Source of the DNA: CAYMZZ01 sp047600605
Lineage (GTDB): Bacteria > Bacteroidota > Bacteroidia > Chitinophagales > Chitinophagaceae
DNA length: 64,000 nt
Reading direction: 5' to 3'
Assembly (NCBI GenBank): GCA_047600605.1
Contig: JASGKK010000001.1
Location: 1,922,001 to 1,986,000, forward strand
Shown: in pieces, positions 17,713 through 25,116 of the stretch
How the letters are laid out: each line of letters opens with the position of its first letter
Position numbering within the stretch: position 1 is the first letter of the stretch
Made by a program: the position numbers and the translations under genes
Notes under the pieces: model-generated
Database searches by the model: none
Seen by the model: the letters and a program-made list of their open reading frames with translations, nothing else
What the model was told of the DNA's origin: nothing

Positions 17713-18855
17713 TTACTGACGCAATACTTCTCTTGATATAACCAGTTTTTGAATTTCACTCGTGCCTTCGCCGATGGTGCAAAGCTTTGCATCGCGATAG
17801 AATTTTTCAACAGGAAAATCCTTTGTATATCCATATCCGCCAAATACCTGTACAGCATCATTGGCTACTTTTACGGCAACTTCGCTTGCATAATATTTTG
17901 CCATGGCTGCCTCTTTGGTGACAGGCAGCTTGTGATGCTTGCGGTAGCATGCCTGCGAAGTAAGCAGATCGGCCGCCATAATTTCGGTTGCCATATCAGC
18001 CAGCTTAAAGGAAATACCCTGAAAACTGCTGATGGGTTTGTCAAACTGATGGCGCTCCTGCGAATATTGAAGAGCTGCTTCATAAGCACCTTTGGCAATA
18101 CCCAACGACAATGATGCGATCGAAATCCTGCCCCCATCCAGCACCACCATGGCCTGGCGAAAACCATCGCCCACCTCACCCAATCTTTGTGTGTCCGGAA
18201 TACGGCAGTTATCAAATATCATTTCTGCTGTTTCACTCGCACGCATACCCAGTTTATTCTCCTTTTTACCTCCTGTAAATCCCGGAGTGCTTCTCTCCAC
18301 TATAAAGGTTGTTGAATTATTGCGTGTACGGGCCTCACCGGTACGGCAGACCACTACAGCTACATCACCGCTTTTGCCATGAGTGATCCAGTTCTTGGTG
18401 CCATTGATCACCCACTCATCTCCTTCTTTTACCGCTGTGCAGCGCATATTACCGGCATCGCTGCCTGTATTAGCCTCTGTCAGGCCCCATGCCCCCAGCC
18501 ATTCGCCACTGGCCAGCAAAGGCAGATACTTTTTCTTCTGCTCCTCGTTACCAAATTGCAGGATATGCCCGGTGCATAAAGAATTATGTGCCGCGAGGCT
18601 AAGACCGATGGAGCCACACACTTTTGCAATCTCTTCTATCACTGCCTTGTATTCAAAGTAACTCAGGCCCGATCCACCATATTGTTCAGGAACCAGTACC
18701 CCCATTAATCCCAGTTGTCCCATATCCCGAAAAAGCTGACGCGGAAAATCCTGGCTTTCATCCCACGACATAAAATGAGGACGTATCTGTTGTTGTGCAA
18801 AATCACGCGCCGTTTGTGCTACCTGTCGCGTTATTTCCGATTCTTCAAAGTTCAT
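17713..18855 (-). CDS. Acyl-CoA dehydrogenase
   Basis: FAD enzyme catalysing the alpha-beta oxidation of acyl-CoA in fatty- or branched-chain acid breakdown. The 380 residues carry the family signatures WGLTEANTGSDAGNMRC (FAD/substrate site), the VINGTKNWITHG strand, a RHQFDKPISSFQGI helix, VQVFGGYGYTKDFPVEKFYRD and the terminal IGEGTSEIQK, whose first Glu sits at the usual catalytic-base position of short/medium-chain enzymes. Chain-length preference cannot be assigned. It stands alone. Its promoter region is unusual (a sigma70-like pair inside an inverted repeat). Confidence 0.94.
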   Translation of the reverse strand: MNFEESEITRQVAQTARDFAQQQIRPHFMSWDESQDFPRQLFRDMGQLGLMGVLVPEQYGGSGLSYFEYKAVIEEIAKVCGSIGLSLAAHNSLCTGHILQFGNEEQKKKYLPLLASGEWLGAWGLTEANTGSDAGNMRCTAVKEGDEWVINGTKNWITHGKSGDVAVVVCRTGEARTRNNSTTFIVERSTPGFTGGKKENKLGMRASETAEMIFDNCRIPDTQRLGEVGDGFRQAMVVLDGGRISIASLSLGIAKGAYEAALQYSQERHQFDKPISSFQGISFKLADMATEIMAADLLTSQACYRKHHKLPVTKEAAMAKYYASEVAVKVANDAVQVFGGYGYTKDFPVEKFYRDAKLCTIGEGTSEIQKLVISREVLRQ

Positions 18856-18874
18856 ATAGGTTTTCGCTTAATCT

Positions 18875-18916
18875 ATTATACAAATTGTGCCACGCCGGTC
18901 AAACCAGTGTGGCACA
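18875..18916 (-). promoter_or_regulatory. Sigma70-like promoter within an inverted repeat, upstream of the acyl-CoA dehydrogenase
   Basis: On the minus strand TTTGAC (18898-18903) and TATAAT (18875-18880) are separated by exactly 17 bp, the classical sigma70 geometry. An 8-bp inverted repeat, TGTGCCAC at 18886-18893 and GTGGCACA at 18909-18916, flanks the -35 hexamer. A repressor bound there would block RNA polymerase. The predicted start of transcription is about 10-15 bp before the ATG at 18855. Confidence 0.5.
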
Positions 18917-19033
18917 GTCGAAGCCTTCAGATCATGGCTTGGCAATCGTCAAAGGCTGCTGCAAGATAAAACAAAAAAACAGAAACTAACAGTTGTTAGT
19001 TGAAATTTATTTTAAGCCCTTCCTTGTACAAAA

Positions 19034-19057
19034 AAAGCAGGGCGTAACCCCTGCTTT
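19034..19057 (-). terminator. Rho-independent terminator, minus strand
   Basis: AAAGCAGGG (19034-19042) pairs with CCCTGCTTT (19049-19057). On the minus strand the stem is followed by a run of T (complement of 19031-19036), so it ends transcripts coming from the DUF4760-like gene or from the micro-ORF region. Confidence 0.7.
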
Positions 19058-19062
19058 AGAAA

Positions 19063-19115
19063 TTTACTGGAAGCCGGCTCACCAGCCATTTACTGGAAGC
19101 CCGGCTCACCAGCCA
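19063..19115. repeat. 26/27-bp tandem duplication
   Basis: 19063-19088 and 19089-19115 are identical except for one extra C in the second copy. The unit begins TTTACTGGAAGC and ends CTCACCAGCCA. On the minus strand each copy can encode Ala-Gly-Glu-Pro, in the same relation to an ATG or a Val codon. Confidence 0.85.
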
Positions 19116-19125
19116 CTTGCTTCAT
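19090..19125 (-). CDS. Possible micro-ORF MKQVAGEPGFQ
   Basis: An ATG at 19125 opens eleven codons, MKQVAGEPGFQ, ending in TAA within the tandem duplication. A second ATG at 19093 reads MAGEPASSKF and continues through the terminator. An overlapping frame from 19144 reads MNTKILYEASGW. All sit between the stop of the DUF4760-like gene and a terminator, so they are transcribed if that gene reads through. There is no codon-usage evidence at this length; real translation is uncertain and this may be chance. Confidence 0.2.
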   Translation of the reverse strand: MKQVAGEPGFQ

Positions 19126-19173
19126 AAAGTATTTTAGTATTCATAGTTTAGGTTTTATTGGTAAAAGAATGTT

Positions 19174-19842
19174 TTATTGATGCCTCCATCTATAAGCCAG
19201 ATCGGTAAACCCAACCCAAATAGAAGGATTATTTGTCAACTTTCGCCTGAATACAATATAAAACTCATAATCGTTTAAATACGCTACAAATATGCCTCTA
19301 AAGAACTGACGAATGAACCACTCATCATGTATCCCTTCTTCAACTCCCAGGGCAATACACTCTAAATGATTAAATATGGATAATAAGGCCGCGCGTGCTT
19401 GTTCATGACTATCCAGCATCTCAGAAAACTCGCGTGATCTGTTTTCCTGTATCAGGTACCTGTACTTTTCATAGAACTTCTTGGTGATCTTGAGGTGATG
19501 AACTACCGAAGGCTGATACCATTGGATAGCAGCAGCATATGCCGCCTGTTTCCGTGCATTCAGCTGACCCATTGCATAACGGCTGTAGCTCATTTCATAA
19601 TTGAGCACTGCATAGAATATTGCAATGACAATAGACCCACCGGTCAGCACAGCCACAAGATTAGCTGCCCGATACTCGAAAGGCGACTGCTTCCAGACCA
19701 GTATGGCAGCCACACTTGTAAAAATTACTGCTACTCCGACAAAAAGTATCCGATAAAAAAAGACCCACCGGATAGCTTGATTCACTATTTTCTCTATACC
19801 GGTAAGCGAATAAGATTTATTTGCAGAAACAGAAGTACTCAT
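19174..19842 (-). CDS. Two-helix membrane protein resembling DUF4760
   Basis: 222-residue protein of unknown function. Two membrane helices lie near residues 26-47 and 62-80, followed by a cytoplasmic helical domain of about 140 residues. The C-terminal region has the pattern FNHLECIALGVEEGIHDEWF and ends FVAYLNDYEFYIVFRRKL, which resembles the DUF4760 family. That assignment is from memory of the pattern and is not certain. Its promoter is the best match in the window to the Bacteroidota consensus. Downstream on the same strand are only the micro-ORFs and the terminator. Confidence 0.75.
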   Translation of the reverse strand: MSTSVSANKSYSLTGIEKIVNQAIRWVFFYRILFVGVAVIFTSVAAILVWKQSPFEYRAANLVAVLTGGSIVIAIFYAVLNYEMSYSRYAMGQLNARKQAAYAAAIQWYQPSVVHHLKITKKFYEKYRYLIQENRSREFSEMLDSHEQARAALLSIFNHLECIALGVEEGIHDEWFIRQFFRGIFVAYLNDYEFYIVFRRKLTNNPSIWVGFTDLAYRWRHQ

Positions 19843-19871
19843 GTCATATCACATTTCTTACAACCACCCCA

Positions 19872-19903
19872 CAAAGCTACATCCTGCCCACACGCTTTTC
19901 AAA
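19872..19903 (-). promoter_or_regulatory. Complete -33/-7 promoter of the DUF4760-like gene
   Basis: On the minus strand TTTG (19900-19903) and TAGCTTTG (19872-19879) are separated by 20 bp. Both elements match the consensus of the primary sigma factor of Bacteroidota exactly. The -7 box ends 29 bp before the ATG. Confidence 0.65.
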
Positions 19904-19959
19904 GGCTTTTTCACCCTTTCTTTCCTGTTTTTTCACCATTAAAAAAAGAGAAAAAAACA

Positions 19960-20736
19960 TTACAGCTGCAACTGCAGTCCATCGTAAGCAAGATGAATAC
20001 CTGCCGGAAGTGAAGCTTCCACTTCTGCATGAAGCCCGAGCTGATGGGATATATGAGTAAGATACGCTGTGGGAATATGGAGCTCCTGAACCACTTCAAC
20101 TGCTTCATCCAGCGTAAAATGAGAGATGTGTTTTTCGCGCCGCAGCGCATTCAGTACCAGCACACGGCTACCCCTGATCTTTTCTCTTTCTGGTGCATCA
20201 ATCCGGTTGGCATCGGTTATATAGGTAAAGTCTCCAAAACGGAAACCGAGTACCGGCATACGCAAATGCCATACCTGCACAGGTATCACAGGAATATCAC
20301 CCACCATAAAAGGTTCCATATGGATAGTATGCATATTCAGCTCAGGAATACCGGGATATTTGGTATCGGTAAAGGCATAATAAAAATCACGGCGGACCGC
20401 CTCTTCTGTCAGTGAATCCGCATATACATCAATCGGCCGTTGTAACAGATAATTAAATGCCCGCACATCGTCGAGCCCTGCCAGGTGATCTTTATGCGGA
20501 TGGGTAAACAATACAGCATCCAGCCGCTTTACGTGAGCACGCAACATCTGGTAACGAAAATCCGGGCCCGTATCCACAACCAGCGTTGTAGTAGCCGATT
20601 GCACCAGTATACTTGAGCGAAGGCGTTTATCTTTTTTATCGGGAGATTGGCAGACCTGGCAATCGCAGGCTATCATGGGCACACCACTGCTGGTACCCGT
20701 TCCCAAAAAAGTTATTTGGAGAGGCGGACAGGTCAC
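19960..20736 (-). CDS. Metallo-beta-lactamase-fold hydrolase (PhnP-like)
   Basis: 258-residue metal-dependent hydrolase of the PhnP/RNase Z-like subgroup. Visible elements are the N-terminal FLGTGTSSGVPMIACDCQVC, typical of PhnP-like proteins, the metal motif HPHKDHLAGLDD, a later YLTHISHQLGLH (metal-ligand His) and TYITDANRID. The natural substrate is unknown; PhnP itself opens cyclic phosphodiesters. The start is GTG at 20736, the only codon that keeps the first beta strand. TATCTTTA (20741-20748) lies 4 bp before it. The 95-residue gene upstream on the same strand ends 39 bp away. Confidence 0.88.
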   Translation of the reverse strand: MTCPPLQITFLGTGTSSGVPMIACDCQVCQSPDKKDKRLRSSILVQSATTTLVVDTGPDFRYQMLRAHVKRLDAVLFTHPHKDHLAGLDDVRAFNYLLQRPIDVYADSLTEEAVRRDFYYAFTDTKYPGIPELNMHTIHMEPFMVGDIPVIPVQVWHLRMPVLGFRFGDFTYITDANRIDAPEREKIRGSRVLVLNALRREKHISHFTLDEAVEVVQELHIPTAYLTHISHQLGLHAEVEASLPAGIHLAYDGLQLQL

Positions 20737-20775
20737 ACCGTAAAGATAATGATTTGAAAAATGGAACAGCTGTGC

Positions 20776-21063
20776 TTATTCTTCTGCAGTCTCCTGCTGG
20801 GCAGCCTGACGGGCCATTACTTCAAGATAAAGGCGCCGGGCATCGTCTGTAAGTGTATCGGGAGCAATATCCAACTGGGGTATCAGATCAAGTAATGTAT
20901 TGATCCGGCCCTCAATTTGCAGGAATTTATTCAACACGACCACTTTCTTGGCCTCCAGAATGCAATAGCCACTCTGAAAAGTGCCCCGCTCATACCGAAG
21001 TATGTAACCGGCCTGTTCTGTAATGGCTTCCAGTTTGTCTAAGGTGGATTGCGTATACTTCAT
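20776..21063 (-). CDS. Small conserved hypothetical protein
   Basis: 95 residues, soluble, with no signal peptide or membrane segment. The first half looks like alpha/beta structure (AITEQAGYILRYERGTFQSG, then CILEAKKVVVLNKFL). The second half is helical and acidic, ending in a Gln/Ala/Glu-rich tail. I do not recognise a family with a known function. It has its own -7 element at 21108-21115 and precedes the PhnP-like hydrolase by 39 bp, suggesting a two-gene unit. Confidence 0.8.
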   Translation of the reverse strand: MKYTQSTLDKLEAITEQAGYILRYERGTFQSGYCILEAKKVVVLNKFLQIEGRINTLLDLIPQLDIAPDTLTDDARRLYLEVMARQAAQQETAEE

Positions 21064-21107
21064 ATTCCGATTAAAACGTATTCGATTACCTGATAATAAA
21101 TCCAGTG

Positions 21108-21115
21108 CAAAATTA
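21108..21115 (-). promoter_or_regulatory. -7 element upstream of the 95-residue gene
   Basis: The minus strand reads TAATTTTG, an exact TAnnTTTG match, 44 bp before the ATG. Confidence 0.45.
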
Positions 21116-21121
21116 CAATAG

Positions 21122-21139
21122 GGCTACCAAGGGGTAGCC
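21122..21139. terminator. Short hairpin after porX
   Basis: GGCTACC (21122-21128) pairs with GGTAGCC (21133-21139) across an AAGG loop, between the porX stop and the next promoter. It lacks a T-run, so it may be a weak terminator or an operator. Confidence 0.35.
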
Positions 21140-21176
21140 TCTACTTATCCACACTATTGCCGGCTGTTTGAGGCCA

Positions 21177-22733
21177 TTACCGGCTCTGCATTTTGATCAC
21201 CGGCACAATCATTTCCTCCAGACTTACTCCGCCATGCTGAAAAGTATTGCGATAGTAATTCACATAATAATTGTAATTGTTGGGGTAACACAGAAAACCG
21301 TCTTCCTTGGCAAAAATATACGAAGAGTTGACCGTAGGCACCGGCAAGCCTACCTCACGGGGATCACGGAATGCGAGTACTTCTTTCGGTTCATAATTGA
21401 GATTGCGGCCATGCTTATACCGGAGGTTGGTCGTTGTCTGCTTATCTCCCACTACTTTGCAGGGAGTCTTTACCCGCACACTGCCATGATCGGTCGCCAG
21501 CACCAGTCTGATACCTTTGTCGGCAATTCGCTTCAGCGCCTGATGCAGCGGTGAATGCTCAAACCAACTGGTCGTAATGCTCCGGTAACTCATTTCATCG
21601 CCTGCCAGCTCTTTCAGCACCTCCATTTCTGTACGGGCATGACTGAGCATATCCACAAAATTGTACACTATTACATTCAGGTCGTTGTTGAGAAGGTTAT
21701 GTACATTATTTACCAGTTCAAGCCCCGCATTGTTATTGAGCACTTTGGTATAAGAAACACGGAGATCACCATGACCTAACCGTTTCAGTTGTGCCCGCAG
21801 AAACTCTTCTTCATGCAGATTCTTCCCTCCTTCTTCATCATCATTTTTCCATTGCTGGGGAAACTGTTTTTCTATCTCCACCGGCATTAAACCGGCAAAT
21901 ATCGAGTTGCGCGCATACTGGGTAGCCGTCGGTAAAATGCTGTAAAAGCTATCTTCTTCGAGAATGCGGAAGCTCTCTGCGAAAATGGGTTGAATTGCCT
22001 TCCACTGATCAAACCGTAAATTGTCGATCAATACAAAAAAAAGCGGAGTTCCTTTCTCGAGGTGCGGCAATACCTTAAACTTCATCAGCGAATGACTCAT
22101 CACAGGCCCTTCCGTACTCTTTGGCCCCACCCACTTGGAATAATTGCGTGAAATGAATTTGAAAAATTCTGTATTGGCTTCTCCCTTCTGACTTTGCAGT
22201 ACCTCCTGCATTTCTGGGCTGTCACTTTTCTGCATTTCCAGTTCCCAGTACACCAGCTTCCGGTAAATATCCATCCATTCGTTATAATCCGGATTGCTGT
22301 TGAGTGCCATAAACAGGTTCCTGAACTGCTGCTGATAAGCGGTAGTGGTTTTTTCTGCCACCAGGCGTTTATTATCAATGATCTTTTTCAGGCTCAGCCA
22401 TACCTGATTGGGATTGACCGGCTTGATCAGGTAATCACTGATCTGCGAACCGATTGCCTCATCCATCAGGTTTTCGGTTTCATTCTTGGTAATCAGCACC
22501 ACCGGCAGCGACTGGTTGATCTCCTTGATCTTTGCCAGCGTTTCCAACCCGGTAATGCCAGGCATACTTTCATCAATCAGCACTACATCCACAGGATGTT
22601 CTTTTACATAATCAATAGCATCAAAGCCATTGGTAAATGTATTTACTTCATACCCTTTATTTTCCAGAAACAATTTCTGTGACTGCAGACTTTCTATTTC
22701 GTCATCGACCCAGATAATTTTTGCAACTGCCAT
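21177..22733 (-). CDS. porX: PorX-type T9SS regulator: receiver domain plus PglZ/alkaline phosphatase domain
   Basis: 518-residue two-domain protein. Residues 4-118 form a receiver with the acidic pair VDDE, phospho-acceptor Asp54 in LIDESMPG, TKNE and Lys in LIKPV. A helical linker follows to about 200, then a PglZ-type alkaline-phosphatase fold (FVLIDNLRFDQW near 230, VYNFVDMLSHAR near 350, LATDHGSV near 410). In Porphyromonas gingivalis PorX is the regulator of type IX secretion genes with the kinase PorY, and its effector domain cleaves oligonucleotides such as pGpG. It lacks a DNA-binding domain. It lies 29 bp after the esterase gene and may share its promoter. Confidence 0.93.
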   Translation of the reverse strand: MAVAKIIWVDDEIESLQSQKLFLENKGYEVNTFTNGFDAIDYVKEHPVDVVLIDESMPGITGLETLAKIKEINQSLPVVLITKNETENLMDEAIGSQISDYLIKPVNPNQVWLSLKKIIDNKRLVAEKTTTAYQQQFRNLFMALNSNPDYNEWMDIYRKLVYWELEMQKSDSPEMQEVLQSQKGEANTEFFKFISRNYSKWVGPKSTEGPVMSHSLMKFKVLPHLEKGTPLFFVLIDNLRFDQWKAIQPIFAESFRILEEDSFYSILPTATQYARNSIFAGLMPVEIEKQFPQQWKNDDEEGGKNLHEEEFLRAQLKRLGHGDLRVSYTKVLNNNAGLELVNNVHNLLNNDLNVIVYNFVDMLSHARTEMEVLKELAGDEMSYRSITTSWFEHSPLHQALKRIADKGIRLVLATDHGSVRVKTPCKVVGDKQTTTNLRYKHGRNLNYEPKEVLAFRDPREVGLPVPTVNSSYIFAKEDGFLCYPNNYNYYVNYYRNTFQHGGVSLEEMIVPVIKMQSR

Positions 22734-22762
22734 ACCTTACGTGTTTGATTGATTGATGCTGT

Positions 22763-23752
22763 TTATCTACTGCCTGTTGGTAACCGGTTAAACCAAAGCC
22801 GCCGTTGTGTACCCCTGAATTCAAAACCTTTTGTCTGCCCCTTCTTATCGGCAGAAAAAAACAACTCACCGGTTTCATCTTCGCGTATAAAAAACTGATT
22901 GGGTGCCATCATCAGCAGCTCAAATTCAAAATCAGCGGCGGGGTTGCTATACCCGCGCAACCGCCCTTCTTTTAACGCCAGTGTCACTGTATCGGCGCCA
23001 TTCACATATCGTCCTGCATACGGAGCCAGTTCTGCAGAAGTAGCCGGCCTGGCTACAGGATGATACCTGTTCTGTGTCAGCAGCCATGTATAAAAACTAT
23101 CATTGTTATAGGTAGCCGTCCAGCTGTCATGATTGGCATCGGGATAAAGCGTAAACCTTACCGCGGGATTATATTTCTTCACTGCAGCAACCATTTGTTC
23201 TGAAAGTATCGGCGGCACTACATTGTCCAGCGCACCATGAAAGCACCATACAGGCACATGCCGCAGCATCCAGGCCTTGCTGGTATCTCCACCACCGCAT
23301 ACAGGAGCTATTGCAGCAAACTCGTTGGGATATTCGGTTGCGAGATCCCAGGTACCATATCCGCCCATACTCAGCCCGGTGAGATACACCTTATCCGGAT
23401 TTACACGCAGCGTCTGTTTCAGCTCTCTCAGCAAACCAATCAGCTGAAATGTTTGCCATCCATTGGTAGCCTGAGGCGACACTACTATAAATGGAAACTG
23501 CCGTCCTTCTTTGATCAGCCGGGGAGGGCCATGTACTTTTACCTTTTCCAGATCTGTACCACTCTCACCGGATCCATGCAGAAAAATCATCAGCGGCCAT
23601 TTCCGGGCAGTATCTTTTTCATACCCGTCAGGCAAATACAGCAGGTAGCGTAATTGCTGTACAAAGGTCCGCTCCTGCTGCTGTCCCAGCACTGGTTGCA
23701 ACAGGACAAGAAAAAGACCGGTAAGTAACGTAAATTTTCTGCGCATATACAA
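22763..23752 (-). CDS. Secreted alpha/beta-hydrolase (phospholipase/carboxylesterase type)
   Basis: 329-residue exported esterase. The signal peptide is RRKFTLLTGLFLVLLQPVLGQ. The hydrolase core shows WPLMIFLHGSGESG (oxyanion region), the nucleophile in YLTGLSMGGYGTWD (Ser about residue 149), Asp in FHGALDNVVPP and His in PDANHDSW. A C-terminal extension of about 100 residues (from SAELAPYAGRY) is a small beta domain found at the end of many Bacteroidota hydrolases. The substrate is not deducible. ATGs at codons 1 and 3 are both possible starts. It is just upstream of porX on the same strand. Confidence 0.87.
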   Translation of the reverse strand: MYMRRKFTLLTGLFLVLLQPVLGQQQERTFVQQLRYLLYLPDGYEKDTARKWPLMIFLHGSGESGTDLEKVKVHGPPRLIKEGRQFPFIVVSPQATNGWQTFQLIGLLRELKQTLRVNPDKVYLTGLSMGGYGTWDLATEYPNEFAAIAPVCGGGDTSKAWMLRHVPVWCFHGALDNVVPPILSEQMVAAVKKYNPAVRFTLYPDANHDSWTATYNNDSFYTWLLTQNRYHPVARPATSAELAPYAGRYVNGADTVTLALKEGRLRGYSNPAADFEFELLMMAPNQFFIREDETGELFFSADKKGQTKGFEFRGTQRRLWFNRLPTGSR

Positions 23753-23809
23753 ATTTGATAAATAAGTGTTAGCAGGATTTCAAAAATACCTTTTTCGGAC
23801 CAGCCTCAG

Positions 23810-23817
23810 TACTTTTG
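23810..23817 (+). promoter_or_regulatory. -7 element upstream of the HD phosphohydrolase gene
   Basis: TACTTTTG, exact TAnnTTTG match, 28 bp before the ATG at 23846. Directly divergent from the esterase gene. Confidence 0.5.
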
Positions 23818-23845
23818 CCAACTGGCCTTTAACAAAAAACCAACA

Positions 23846-25060
23846 ATGGTACCCGTCAGAAAGATCATTAACGACCCCGTTTACGGATTTATTACGATTG
23901 ATCACCCACTGATCCTTCAGATCATATCGCATCCTTATTATCAACGGTTGCGCAATATCCACCAGATGGCATTTGCTCACCTGGTATACCCCGGTGCCAT
24001 GCATTCCCGGCTGCACCACTCGCTGGGAGCCTATCACCTGATGTGCATTGCCCTCACAGAACTAAAAAGCAAAGGCGTTGTCGTGACGGAAGCAGAAGAG
24101 TTGGGAGCCAAAGTGGCGATCCTGCTGCACGATATAGGCCATGGTCCGTTTTCTCATGCCCTCGAAGAAGAGCTCATACCGGGTGTGCATCATGAAACCA
24201 TCAGCCTCCTGATACTACATAAATTGAACCGGGAGATGAATGGTCAGCTCAATATGGCCATTGATATATTCACTAATAATTATCCCAAAAAATTCCTTCA
24301 TCAGCTGGTTTCCGGTCAGTTGGATGTAGACCGGATGGACTATCTCAACAGAGATAGTTTCTTCACGGGTGTCGCAGAGGGTGTGATCGGATACGATCGT
24401 ATTATTAAAATGCTGGCTGTCAAAGACGACAATCTTGTAGTAGAAGAAAAAGCTATTTATTCTATTGAAAAATTCCTCGTATCGCGCCGGCTTATGTACT
24501 GGCAGGTATACCTGCACAAAACAGTTGTAGGCGCCGAAATGATGCTGGTACGCATTATCCGGCGGGCCCGCCAGCTCATAGCCCGGGGTGAAGCAGTGCC
24601 TGCCGCATCCACAGCATTTGATTTTTTCCTCCACCTGCAGGCACAGCAGCAGTTTGACCACTACCTGGACACATTTTGCCAGCTGGACGACCATGATGTG
24701 ATGGCCACCATCAAAAACTGGACTTTGCATCCCGACAAAATATTATCGCTGCTCTGCCGTTCACTAATAGACCGGCGACTTTATAAAGTACGGCTGCAGG
24801 CCGAACCGATTGATGAACAATTAGTAATCAATCTTAAGGAGGACCTGCGGCAGCGTATGGATCTGGACGATGAAGCGCTTGATTATTTCATTTTTACCGG
24901 AGAGGCAGCCAATACCACTTACAATCCGGTCGATGAGCGGATCAATATCCTCTATAAGGACGGTACGGTAAAGGATATCTCGACAGTGGATAATGCACTC
25001 ATTCAACAGAACCTGAGTCGCACGGTTAAAAAATATTACATTTGCTGTTACCGGTGGTAA
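23846..25060 (+). CDS. HD-superfamily phosphohydrolase (dNTPase-like)
   Basis: 404-residue cytoplasmic metal-dependent phosphohydrolase. The HD domain is complete: RLHHSLGAYHL (first His), ILLHDIGHGPFSHALE (HD pair plus later His) and QLDVDRMDYLNRDSFFTG (distal Asp). This arrangement is that of the YdhJ/SAMHD1-like dNTP triphosphohydrolase group; dNTP hydrolysis is the likely activity but nucleotide specificity is unknown. Its 3' end carries the -7 element that probably drives lpxD. The gene next to lpxD is often of this type in Bacteroidota, as far as I recall. Confidence 0.9.
   Translation: MVPVRKIINDPVYGFITIDHPLILQIISHPYYQRLRNIHQMAFAHLVYPGAMHSRLHHSLGAYHLMCIALTELKSKGVVVTEAEELGAKVAILLHDIGHGPFSHALEEELIPGVHHETISLLILHKLNREMNGQLNMAIDIFTNNYPKKFLHQLVSGQLDVDRMDYLNRDSFFTGVAEGVIGYDRIIKMLAVKDDNLVVEEKAIYSIEKFLVSRRLMYWQVYLHKTVVGAEMMLVRIIRRARQLIARGEAVPAASTAFDFFLHLQAQQQFDHYLDTFCQLDDHDVMATIKNWTLHPDKILSLLCRSLIDRRLYKVRLQAEPIDEQLVINLKEDLRQRMDLDDEALDYFIFTGEAANTTYNPVDERINILYKDGTVKDISTVDNALIQQNLSRTVKKYYICCYRW
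25037..25044 (+). promoter_or_regulatory. -7 element for lpxD inside the end of the HD gene
   Basis: TACATTTG, exact TAnnTTTG match, 72 bp before the lpxD ATG and within the last codons of the preceding gene. Confidence 0.4.
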
Positions 25061-25116
25061 CCTGCATCCAATTCCCGGGTTTATCATTGCTACTCCGGTA
25101 GTTAGAAAACTATAAC

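Larger units (their letters stand above)
18856..19173. other. 318-bp gap: promoter, small palindrome, terminator, tandem duplication, micro-ORFs
   Basis: No conventional gene lies here. From left: the acyl-CoA dehydrogenase promoter and operator-like repeat (18875-18916); a 7-bp palindrome AACTAAC/GTTAGTT (18984-19001); a rho-independent terminator for minus-strand transcripts (19034-19057); an exact-but-one-base tandem duplication (19063-19115); and micro-ORFs on the minus strand that overlap the duplication. Confidence 0.6.

Noticed and set aside
18984..19001. Transposon end or insertion site
   Set aside because: The 7-bp palindrome has no target duplication or transposase nearby and is too short to support a mobile element.
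19063..19115. Possible CRISPR array
   Set aside because: Only two directly abutting units with no spacers and no cas genes nearby; it is a tandem duplication.
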